Shown in pieces: positions 6,211-12,438 of a stretch of DNA of 12,438 nt. Position 1 is the stretch's first letter, and every line of letters starts with the position of its first letter. The stretch spans positions 1 to 12,438 of the forward strand of contig CANGMW010000047.1 of NCBI GenBank assembly GCA_947454695.1. Reading direction: 5' to 3'. The translations under genes were made by a program, and so were the position numbers. Under the pieces are notes generated by a model. It made no database searches, was not told the DNA's origin, and saw only the letters and a list, made by a program, of their open reading frames with translations. Origin of the DNA: Comamonadaceae bacterium (lineage in GTDB: Bacteria; Pseudomonadota; Gammaproteobacteria; Burkholderiales; Burkholderiaceae_C).

Positions 6211-7686
6211 TCAGTTCAGTTTGGACTGCGCCACGTGTTTGAGCAGCTCGGTGACCGAGCTGTCCATCACATCGGTGAAGGGTTTGGGGTACACGCCCAT
6301 GGCGAGCACGGCAATGGCCAGCAAGGCCAGCATCAGGAACTCGCGACTGCTGATGTCGCTCAGTTCTTTGACGTGGTGGTTGGCTACGGGTCCGAGGTAG
6401 ACACGCTTGAACATCCACAAGGTGTAGGCCGCGCCAAAAATCAGCGCCGTGGCGGCTGCAAAGCCCAACCAGAAATTGGCTTTGACCGCGCCCAGAATCA
6501 CCATCCACTCGCCCACGAAACCAGCAGTGCCCGGCAGGCCGCAGTTGGCCATCGCAAAGAACAGGGCAAAGGCGGCGAACTTGGGCATGGTGTTGACCAC
6601 CCCGCCATAGGCCGCGATCTCACGCGAATGCACACGGTCGTACAGCACGCCAATAGAGAGGAACATGGCGCCGGACACAAAGCCGTGCGCGATCATCTGC
6701 ACCAGGCCGCCGGAGACGCCCAGGTCGTTGAAGATGAAAAAGCCCAAAGTCACAAAACCCATGTGTGCCACCGACGAATAGGCCACGAGTTTTTTCATGT
6801 CCTGCTGCACCATGGCCACCAGACCCACATAGACCACCGCAATCAGTGACAAGGCAATCATCAGCCAGGCCCACTCATGCGCAGCATCGGGGGCGATCGG
6901 CAACGAGAAGCGCAGGAAGCCGTAGGCACCCAGCTTCAACATGATGGCCGCCAGCACCGCGGAGCCGCCGGTGGGCGCTTCCACGTGCACGTCGGGCAAC
7001 CAGGTGTGCACCGGCCACATCGGCACCTTCACGGCAAACGCCGCAAAGAAGGCAAAAAACACCAATGTTTGTGTGGTGCTGCTCAAGGGCAGCGCATGCC
7101 AGACCGAGATATCAAAGCTGCCGCCGGACTTGGTGTACAGGTAAATCAGGGCAATCAGCAGCAGCAAGGAGCCGAGCAAGGTGTAGAGGAAAAACTTGAA
7201 GGCGGCGTAAATCTTATTGGGTCCGCCCCACACGCCGATGATCAGGTACATCGGAATCAGGGTGGCTTCGAAAAAGACGTAGAACAGCAAGCCGTCCAAA
7301 GCGCAGAACACGCCAATCATCAGGCCGCTCAAAATCAGGAAGGCGCCCATGTACTGGTTGACGCGGGTGGTGATCGCTTCCCAACCCGCGATGACCACAA
7401 TCACATTGATGAAAGCGGTCAGCAGCACAAACCACAAGGAGATGCCGTCCACACCCAGGTGGTAATTCACATTGAAGCGCTCCATCCACGGCTGGTTCTC
7501 GACGAACTGCATGGCGGCGGTTCCCAACTGGAACTCGCCGTAAAGCGGCAAGGTCACCAGCAGACTCACCAAGGCGCCGATCAGCGCAAACCAGCGCACC
7601 ACGCGCGCATGCTCATCACGCCCCAGGGCGAGCAACACGGCACCGAAAGCAATCGGTGTCCAAATAGCCAGGCTCAACAATCCCAT
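6211..7686 (-). CDS. nuoM: NADH-quinone oxidoreductase subunit M
   Basis: NuoM is the central antiporter-like, proton-pumping subunit of the complex I membrane arm. The 491-residue product is hydrophobic along its whole length, with about 14 membrane segments. Family hallmarks include FFEATLIPMYLIIGVWGG with the key glutamate E140, and FAVKVPMWPVHTWLPDVHVEAP with the key lysine K220, followed by MLKLGAYGFLR with a further conserved lysine. The length agrees with the family (about 490-510). The start at 7686 (MGLLSLAIW) has the strongest Shine-Dalgarno sequence in this operon. It sits 13 bp after nuoL and 24 bp before nuoN. Confidence 0.98.
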   Translation of the reverse strand: MGLLSLAIWTPIAFGAVLLALGRDEHARVVRWFALIGALVSLLVTLPLYGEFQLGTAAMQFVENQPWMERFNVNYHLGVDGISLWFVLLTAFINVIVVIAGWEAITTRVNQYMGAFLILSGLMIGVFCALDGLLFYVFFEATLIPMYLIIGVWGGPNKIYAAFKFFLYTLLGSLLLLIALIYLYTKSGGSFDISVWHALPLSSTTQTLVFFAFFAAFAVKVPMWPVHTWLPDVHVEAPTGGSAVLAAIMLKLGAYGFLRFSLPIAPDAAHEWAWLMIALSLIAVVYVGLVAMVQQDMKKLVAYSSVAHMGFVTLGFFIFNDLGVSGGLVQMIAHGFVSGAMFLSIGVLYDRVHSREIAAYGGVVNTMPKFAAFALFFAMANCGLPGTAGFVGEWMVILGAVKANFWLGFAAATALIFGAAYTLWMFKRVYLGPVANHHVKELSDISSREFLMLALLAIAVLAMGVYPKPFTDVMDSSVTELLKHVAQSKLN

Positions 7687-7692
7687 CTTGTT

Positions 7693-7701
7693 CTTCTCCT
7701 T
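7693..7701 (-). promoter_or_regulatory. Ribosome binding site of nuoM
   Basis: AAGGAGAAG on the minus strand shares its first bases with the nuoL stop codon (TAA, 7702-7700). Its AAGGAG core lies 9 nt before the nuoM ATG. It fixes the nuoM start and allows ribosomes finishing nuoL to restart at once. Confidence 0.85.
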
Positions 7702-9745
7702 AACGTGCGAGCCATTCGGCGATCATGGGCCAGGTGACAAAGTACGTCATCAGCGCCAACACGCCAACGATCATGGCCAGCGCGTAGTGGTACAGGTAGC
7801 CGGACTGTGCGCGGCGAACCACGCCAGACACCCAAGCCACCAATTTCCAGGAACCATTGACCACGCCACCATCGATGATGGCCTGATCGCCGCCCTTCCA
7901 CAGACCGGTCCCCAGCAGGCGAGCGCCGCGGGCCAGAATGTTTTCGTTGAACCAGTCCATGTAGTACTTGTTTTCCAGCAAGGTGTACACGGGCATGAAG
8001 AGGCGCTTGATGGCGGCGGGCAAAGCCGGGTTGACCATGTACATGTAGTAGGAACTGGCCACACCGGCAATCGCCAACCACAGGGGCAAGCTGGTAAGTG
8101 AATGCAGTGCCATGGCCACCGGGCCGTGGAAGGCCTCTTTGAGTTCCTCCATCACGGGGTGACGTTCAAGATTGACAAAGATCGCGTCTTTGAAGAAGTC
8201 GCCATACAACATCGGCTCAATCGTGAGGTAACCGATCACCACGGAAGGAATCGCCAGCAACACCAGCGGCACCGTCACCACCCAGGGCGACTCGTGCGGC
8301 TCGTGGTGATCATGGTGATCGTCATGGTGACCGTGGTCATCATGGTGGGCATCCGGGTTCTGGTCGTAACGCTCTTGGCCATGGAAGACCAGGAAATACA
8401 TGCGGAACGAGTAGAAGGCCGTGACAAACACGCCGGCCAGCACCGCAAACGAGGCGAACCCGGCGCCGTACACATGGCTTTCCTGAACCGCTTCAATGAT
8501 GCTGTCTTTGGAGTAAAAACCGGCAAACAGCGGCGTGCCGATCAAGGCCAGCGAGCCTAGCAAAGAGGTGATCCAGGTGATGGGCATGTACTTGCGCACA
8601 CCCCCCATCCAACGGATGTCCTGGTTGTGGTGCATGCCCATGATCACCGATCCGGCGCCGAGGAACAGCAAGGCTTTGAAGAAGGCGTGCGTCATGAGGT
8701 GGAACACGGCCACCGAGTAGGCCGAGGCACCCAGCGCCACCGTCATGTACCCCAGCTGTGACAGCGTGGAGTACGCGACCACGCGCTTGATGTCGTTTTG
8801 GATGATGCCCAAAAATCCCATGAACAGCGCCGTGATAGACCCGATCACCATGATGAAGCTCAAAGCGGTGTCGCTGAGTTCAAACAAGGGGGACATGCGA
8901 GCCACCATGAAGATACCAGCCGTCACCATGGTCGCGGCGTGGATCAGCGCGGAGATCGGGGTCGGGCCTTCCATCGAGTCGGGCAGCCACACATGCAGCG
9001 GGAACTGAGCCGACTTGCCCATGGCGCCGATGAAGAGGCAAATGCAGATCACCGTCACCAGCATCCAGGAGGTGCCGGGAAAGGTGAGCGCGGCCAAGTC
9101 GTCGGCCTTGGCAAACGCTTCGGTGTAGTTCAGCGTGCCGGCATAGGCGGCAATGAGGCCAATGCCCAGAATGAAGCCGAAGTCACCCACGCGGTTAACC
9201 AGAAAGGCCTTCATATTGGCGAAGATCGCCGTGGGCTTGTTGAACCAGAAACCGATCAGCAAGTAAGACACCAGGCCCACCGCTTCCCAGCCGAAGAACA
9301 GCTGCAGCATGTTGTTGCTCATCACCAGCATCAACATGGAGAAGGTGAACAAGGAGATGTAGGCGAAGAAACGGTTGTAGCCTTCGTCCTCTTCCATGTA
9401 GCCGATGGTGTAGATGTGCACCATGAGCGAGACAAAAGTCACCACGCACATCATCATGGCGGTCAGGCCGTCGACCAGAAAACCGATTTCCATTTTGAGG
9501 CCGCCCGTCACCATCCAGGTGTACAGGGTCTCATTAAAACGGGCATCGTCCACCGCAACGCTTTTGAGCGTGAGGGCCGACAAAACAAAGGCCACCAACA
9601 CGCCCAGGATGGTGAGCGAGTGCGCCAATCGGCGCCCGATCCAGTTACCGCCGAACTGGGTGCCAAAGACACCGGCCAGCACGGCACCAACCAACGGTGC
9701 CATCGGCACCATGAGCAACGTAGAAGCAGAAAGGGTTTGGCTCAT
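7700..9745 (-). CDS. nuoL: NADH-quinone oxidoreductase subunit L
   Basis: NuoL is the distal antiporter-like subunit of complex I. Besides its proton channel it forms the long lateral helix that runs along the membrane arm. The 681-residue product has about 16 hydrophobic segments; 600-690 residues is normal. Key residues are present: E154 in FFGWEAVGLVSYLLIGFW and K244 in AMGKSAQFPLHVWLPDSMEGPTP. The motif FLVNRVGDFGF is also typical. A striking hydrophilic loop at 467-485 holds ten histidines and five aspartates in 19 residues, between FLVFHGQERYDQN and the next membrane helix. The start at 9745 (MSQTLSAS) follows nuoK by 6 bp and has only a weak AAGG-like site, which suggests coupling. Confidence 0.98.
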   Translation of the reverse strand: MSQTLSASTLLMVPMAPLVGAVLAGVFGTQFGGNWIGRRLAHSLTILGVLVAFVLSALTLKSVAVDDARFNETLYTWMVTGGLKMEIGFLVDGLTAMMMCVVTFVSLMVHIYTIGYMEEDEGYNRFFAYISLFTFSMLMLVMSNNMLQLFFGWEAVGLVSYLLIGFWFNKPTAIFANMKAFLVNRVGDFGFILGIGLIAAYAGTLNYTEAFAKADDLAALTFPGTSWMLVTVICICLFIGAMGKSAQFPLHVWLPDSMEGPTPISALIHAATMVTAGIFMVARMSPLFELSDTALSFIMVIGSITALFMGFLGIIQNDIKRVVAYSTLSQLGYMTVALGASAYSVAVFHLMTHAFFKALLFLGAGSVIMGMHHNQDIRWMGGVRKYMPITWITSLLGSLALIGTPLFAGFYSKDSIIEAVQESHVYGAGFASFAVLAGVFVTAFYSFRMYFLVFHGQERYDQNPDAHHDDHGHHDDHHDHHEPHESPWVVTVPLVLLAIPSVVIGYLTIEPMLYGDFFKDAIFVNLERHPVMEELKEAFHGPVAMALHSLTSLPLWLAIAGVASSYYMYMVNPALPAAIKRLFMPVYTLLENKYYMDWFNENILARGARLLGTGLWKGGDQAIIDGGVVNGSWKLVAWVSGVVRRAQSGYLYHYALAMIVGVLALMTYFVTWPMIAEWLAR
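8291..8347 (-). repeat. His/Asp-rich low-complexity segment within nuoL
   Basis: The DNA is an irregular run of CAC/CAT and GAC/GAT codons (on the plus strand, gtg/atg/atc/gtc triplets) encoding NuoL residues 467-485. Both synonymous codons are mixed, so it is not a simple DNA repeat kept only by slippage. The peptide lies in a soluble loop. Similar His-rich loops are, as far as I recall, seen in other betaproteobacterial NuoL proteins but not in the Escherichia coli one. Confidence 0.8.
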
Positions 9746-9751
9746 AGTGGT

Positions 9752-10060
9752 TTAGCCTTGGAGCGAATGAAGTTCATCCACATTGATGTTGGACTTGTTA
9801 CGGAACAGCAGCACCAGAATGGCCAGGCCGATGGCCGACTCGGCGGCCGCCACCGTCAGAATGAAAAACACAAACACCTGCCCGTTCATATCGCCCAGGT
9901 AATGCGAGAACGCGACAAAGTTCATGTTCACGGCCAGCAGCATCAGCTCGATGGCCATGAGCAAGACGATGAGGTTTTTGCGGTTCAGGAAAATGCCCAC
10001 CACCGCCATGGCAAACAGCATGGCACCAAGGGCCAGAAAATGTCCGAGTGTGAGCGTCAT
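9752..10060 (-). CDS. nuoK: NADH-quinone oxidoreductase subunit K
   Basis: NuoK is a small membrane subunit of complex I whose buried glutamates link the quinone site to the pumping subunits. The 102-residue product has three membrane helices and the usual length of about 100. The two essential acidic residues are present: E38 in LLMAIELMLLAVN and E74 in TVAAAESAIGLA, corresponding to E36 and E72 of the Escherichia coli protein. The start ATG at 10060 overlaps the nuoJ stop in an ATGA, and a strong AAGAGGAAG lies 7 nt upstream inside nuoJ. nuoL starts 6 bp downstream. Confidence 0.98.
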   Translation of the reverse strand: MTLTLGHFLALGAMLFAMAVVGIFLNRKNLIVLLMAIELMLLAVNMNFVAFSHYLGDMNGQVFVFFILTVAAAESAIGLAILVLLFRNKSNINVDELHSLQG

Positions 10061-10707
10061 GATTTGACTTCCTCTTGGGTAACAGGCGCAGCAGGTGCGG
10101 CGCGGGTGGCCTCTACCTTCATCACGACGAGGCGATCACGCGCTTTCACGCGCACTTGCACGGAAGGATCGATCGTCTTGGTGTCTTTGCGAGCGCGCAA
10201 GGTCAGCGCGATGGCAGCAATCATGGCCACCAGCAAAATCACGGCGGCCACCTGAACGGGGTAGACGTACTCGGTGTAGAGCAACACACCCAGCTCCTTG
10301 GTGTTGGACACCGCCACGGGCAGTTGACCCACAGCACCCAGCACTTGGGGTTCTTCCGTGACGCGGAAACCCGACATCAGCACGGCGGCCATCTCCAGCA
10401 CCACCACCGCACCCAAAGTGGCGCCCAGCGGGAAATGCTTCCAGAAGCTGCGGCGCAAAGCGTCGATCTTGATGTCCAGCATCATCACCACAAACAGGAA
10501 CAGCACCATCACAGCGCCCAGGTACACCAGCACCAGGGTGATGGCCAAAAATTCAGCCTTGAGCAACAACCAGATGGCCGATGCCTGCGAAAAGGTGAGC
10601 ATGAGGAACAGCACCGCGTGCACAGGGTTGCGCGCCGTGATCACGCGGAATGCTGAAAACAGCATCACCAGTGAGAAGAAATAGAAGAAACCCGTCTTGA
10701 CGTCCAT
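10057..10707 (-). CDS. nuoJ: NADH-quinone oxidoreductase subunit J
   Basis: NuoJ is a membrane subunit of complex I next to NuoK. Its third helix undergoes the rotation thought to couple quinone reduction to proton movement. The 216-residue product has five predicted helices, with the key helix LAITLVLVYLGAVMVLFLF (about 54-72) including the conserved Y62 and the glycine two residues later. After the last helix (VAAVILLVAMIAAIALTL, about 150-170) there is a hydrophilic tail of about 45 residues rich in Arg, Lys, Ala and Pro, so the protein is longer than the 184-residue Escherichia coli subunit. The start at 10707 has AAAGAG a few bases upstream and lies 37 bp after nuoI, the widest gap among the nuo genes here. 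Confidence 0.97.
   Translation of the reverse strand: MDVKTGFFYFFSLVMLFSAFRVITARNPVHAVLFLMLTFSQASAIWLLLKAEFLAITLVLVYLGAVMVLFLFVVMMLDIKIDALRRSFWKHFPLGATLGAVVVLEMAAVLMSGFRVTEEPQVLGAVGQLPVAVSNTKELGVLLYTEYVYPVQVAAVILLVAMIAAIALTLRARKDTKTIDPSVQVRVKARDRLVVMKVEATRAAPAAPVTQEEVKS
10068..10076 (-). promoter_or_regulatory. Ribosome binding site of nuoK inside nuoJ
   Basis: AAGAGGAAG on the minus strand lies 7 nt before the nuoK ATG and within the last codons of nuoJ. Together with the ATGA stop/start overlap it supports coupled translation of the two subunits and fixes the nuoK start. Confidence 0.8.
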
Positions 10708-10744
10708 GGTGGCTCTTTAAGTGGTTCGGTAGGAGGGGCTGGGT

Positions 10745-11266
10745 TTAACGGTACTTGGCGTCGGCCGCTTTGGCCGCAGCAATTTCGCTCTCGTAGCGGT
10801 CACCCACGGCAAGCAACATCTCTTTGGTGAAATACAGGTCACCCCGTTTTTCGCCGTGGTATTCCAAAATGCTGGTCTCTACGATGGAGTCCACCGGGCA
10901 GCTCTCTTCGCAAAAGCCGCAGAAGATGCACTTGGTCAGATCAATGTCGTAGCGGGAGGTGCGACGGCTGCCATCCTCGCGCACGCCGGACTCGATCGTG
11001 ATGGCCAAAGCCGGGCAGACCGCTTCGCACAGTTTGCAAGCGATGCAGCGCTCTTCACCGTTTTCGTAACGGCGCAAGGCGTGCAGGCCACGGAAACGCG
11101 GCGAGAGCGGGGTTTTTTCTTCCGGGAACTGGATGGTGACTTTGCGTCGGAACGCGTAGCGACCTGTCAAAGCCATGCCCTTGAAGAGTTCCACGAGCAT
11201 GAAGCTCTTGAGGAAATCCTTGAGCGAGAAGCTTGTCGCAGCTTGAGATGTTGCAGTTGCAGCCAT
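10745..11266 (-). CDS. nuoI: NADH-quinone oxidoreductase subunit I, 4Fe-4S ferredoxin-like
   Basis: NuoI is a peripheral-arm subunit of complex I that carries the iron-sulphur clusters N6a and N6b, passing electrons toward the last cluster beside the quinone site. The 173-residue protein has two complete CxxCxxCxxxCP motifs: C74, C77, C80, C84 and C113, C116, C119, C123. Each set has the typical crossing arrangement of bacterial ferredoxins, so both clusters should assemble. The N-terminal stretch (about 15-40, including FLKSFMLVELFKGMALTGRY) is the amphipathic helix region that contacts NuoH at the membrane. It begins 12 bp after the nuoH stop, with a modest GGA upstream of the ATG at 11266. 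Confidence 0.98.
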   Translation of the reverse strand: MAATATSQAATSFSLKDFLKSFMLVELFKGMALTGRYAFRRKVTIQFPEEKTPLSPRFRGLHALRRYENGEERCIACKLCEAVCPALAITIESGVREDGSRRTSRYDIDLTKCIFCGFCEESCPVDSIVETSILEYHGEKRGDLYFTKEMLLAVGDRYESEIAAAKAADAKYR

Positions 11267-11278
11267 GTCGTTTTCCGC

Positions 11279-12361
11279 TTAATTCCAAATAGACCAGGGC
11301 GTTTGCATCCACACGCCCACGATGAGCAGCCACACCAAGGTGACCGGGATAAAAATCTTCCAGCCCAAACGCATGATCTGGTCATAGCGAAAGCGCGGGA
11401 AGGTGGCACGGATCCAAATGAACATGGACACCACCACGAAAGTTTTCAGGCCCAACCAGATCCAACCTGGCACCCAGTTGAACAAGGCGTGGTCAATCGG
11501 GGACAACCATCCGCCCAGGAACATCAAGACAGCCAGGATGGAGACCAACCACATGCTGGCGTATTCCGCCAGGAAGAAGATGGCAAAACCCATGCCGGAG
11601 TACTCCACCATGTGACCGGCCACGATTTCGGCTTCGCCTTCGACGACGTCAAACGGATGGCGGTTGGTCTCGGCCACGCCGGAGATCAGGTACACCAGAA
11701 AAATCGGGAACAGCGGCAGCCAGTTCCAGGACAAAAAGCCCAGACCCATGTCAGCCAACTGGCCTTTGGCTTGGCCCATCACGATGTCGGTGAGGTTCAT
11801 GCTGCCCGAGACCATGAGTACCACCAGGAAGCAAAAGCCCATGGCGATCTCGTAGCTGACCATTTGTGCCGAAGCACGCAGGGCGCCCAGGAAAGCGTAT
11901 TTGGAGTTAGAGGCCCAGCCCGCGATGATCACGCCATACACCTCAATCGAGGTGATGGCCATGACAAGCAGCAGACCCGCGTTGACATTGGTCAGCGCCA
12001 GATCGGGACCGAACGGAATCGCCACCCAAGCGGCCAGCGCGGGCATGATGGCCATGACCGGCCCGAGACGGAAAAGTCCTGGAGCGGCGGCCGTGGGCTG
12101 GATCAGCTCTTTGGTCAGGAGTTTGAGCGCATCGGCAATCGGCTGCAACAAACCAAAAGGTCCGACGCGGTTGGGGCCCAGACGCACTTGCATATAGCCC
12201 AGGAATTTGCGCTCCCACAGGGTCAGGTAGGCCACCGCACCCATCAGGGGGGCGAGCACCACCACGATCTTGATCAGGGCCCAGATCACCGGCCAAGCCA
12301 GCGTGCTCCACCAAGAGGCAGCGATGAGCGTCAGGCCGGCGTTATAAATCGTATCGATCAT
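11279..12361 (-). CDS. nuoH: NADH-quinone oxidoreductase subunit H
   Basis: NuoH is the membrane subunit that, with NuoB and NuoD, forms the quinone-binding chamber of complex I and the entry to its proton path. The 360-residue product has about eight membrane helices and several highly conserved loops: WERKFLGYMQVRLGPNRVGP (49-68) followed by LLQPIADALKLLTKE (71-85), a loop around GWASNSKYAFLGALR (148-162), and ETNRHPFDVVEGEAEIVAGH (231-250) followed by VEYSGM. The acidic residues of the last loop belong to the proposed proton and quinone path. The ATG at 12361 overlaps the nuoG stop and has AGAGGTGA upstream. Confidence 0.98.
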   Translation of the reverse strand: MIDTIYNAGLTLIAASWWSTLAWPVIWALIKIVVVLAPLMGAVAYLTLWERKFLGYMQVRLGPNRVGPFGLLQPIADALKLLTKELIQPTAAAPGLFRLGPVMAIMPALAAWVAIPFGPDLALTNVNAGLLLVMAITSIEVYGVIIAGWASNSKYAFLGALRASAQMVSYEIAMGFCFLVVLMVSGSMNLTDIVMGQAKGQLADMGLGFLSWNWLPLFPIFLVYLISGVAETNRHPFDVVEGEAEIVAGHMVEYSGMGFAIFFLAEYASMWLVSILAVLMFLGGWLSPIDHALFNWVPGWIWLGLKTFVVVSMFIWIRATFPRFRYDQIMRLGWKIFIPVTLVWLLIVGVWMQTPWSIWN

Positions 12362-12438
12362 GCAGTCACCTCTTGGCGTGCAGCACGCGCATCGGCTGTG
12401 AGTTGCAACGATGGCGCACGACGGACCAGACCGTCGAG
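12358..12438 (-). CDS. nuoG: NADH-quinone oxidoreductase subunit G, C-terminal end only
   Basis: Only the last 26 codons and the TGA stop are inside the window, reading LDGLVRRAPSLQLTADARAA and a short tail RQEVTA. The reading frame is open to the right edge, and its stop overlaps the nuoH start as ATGA. nuoG directly precedes nuoH in the standard bacterial complex I gene order, which is the main basis for the name; the tail itself carries no diagnostic motif. NuoG is the large iron-sulphur subunit of the peripheral arm. Confidence 0.82.
   Translation of the reverse strand, partial: LDGLVRRAPSLQLTADARAARQEVTA
12366..12373 (-). promoter_or_regulatory. Ribosome binding site of nuoH inside nuoG
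   Basis: AGAGGTGA on the minus strand ends 4 nt before the nuoH ATG and lies in the last codons of nuoG. It supports the ATG at 12361 as the true nuoH start and coupled translation from nuoG. Confidence 0.8.

Noticed and set aside
6877..7737. Plus-strand open frame of 286 codons antisense to nuoM
   Set aside because: Shadow of nuoM codon use; no recognisable motif or ribosome site.
8798..10255. Plus-strand open frame of 485 codons antisense to nuoL, nuoK and nuoJ
   Set aside because: Same His/Gln/Asp-rich antisense composition, and it crosses three well-supported genes and their junctions.

Overview
The window looks like chromosomal DNA of a betaproteobacterium, most likely Burkholderiales and probably the Comamonadaceae (Rhodoferax, Polaromonas or Limnohabitans relatives). 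The evidence is the order and protein sequences of the respiratory complex I operon, the NUDIX and DUF1178 genes that follow nuoN, the moderately high GC content, and the MarR gene followed directly by a NodT-type outer membrane factor. This taxonomic call is inference from gene content; no marker gene such as 16S rRNA is present.

Layout. Positions 1-1693 (minus strand) hold a MarR-family repressor gene followed, with overlapping ends, by the first roughly 390 codons of an outer membrane efflux lipoprotein that runs off the left edge. A 76-bp divergent intergenic region (1694-1769), A/T-rich near the MarR gene, carries a perfect 10-bp palindrome. It separates MarR from a plus-strand ABC half-exporter (1770-3545). 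That exporter converges tail to tail, with overlapping stop codons, on a long minus-strand gene block that fills the rest of the window: end of nuoG, then nuoH, nuoI, nuoJ, nuoK, nuoL, nuoM, nuoN, a NUDIX hydrolase of the ADP-ribose pyrophosphatase type, and a DUF1178 protein.

How the genes work together. nuoG-nuoN encode subunits of proton-pumping NADH:quinone oxidoreductase. NuoI carries two 4Fe-4S clusters, NuoH lies at the quinone site, NuoJ and NuoK are small membrane subunits, and NuoL, NuoM and NuoN are the three antiporter-like pumping subunits. Gaps are 4-bp overlaps to 37 bp, so this is one operon. The NUDIX and DUF1178 genes follow on the same strand after 60 and 8 bp and are probably transcribed with it. 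The left part is an export locus in which MarR probably represses itself and the efflux lipoprotein, and possibly the divergent ABC exporter.

No RNA gene, mobile element, CRISPR array or clear rho-independent terminator was seen. No gene-free stretch exceeds 76 bp. I find no convincing new biological system. The points most worth a second look are the MarR promoter/operator region, the His-rich loop of NuoL, and the nuoN-NUDIX-DUF1178 tail of the operon.
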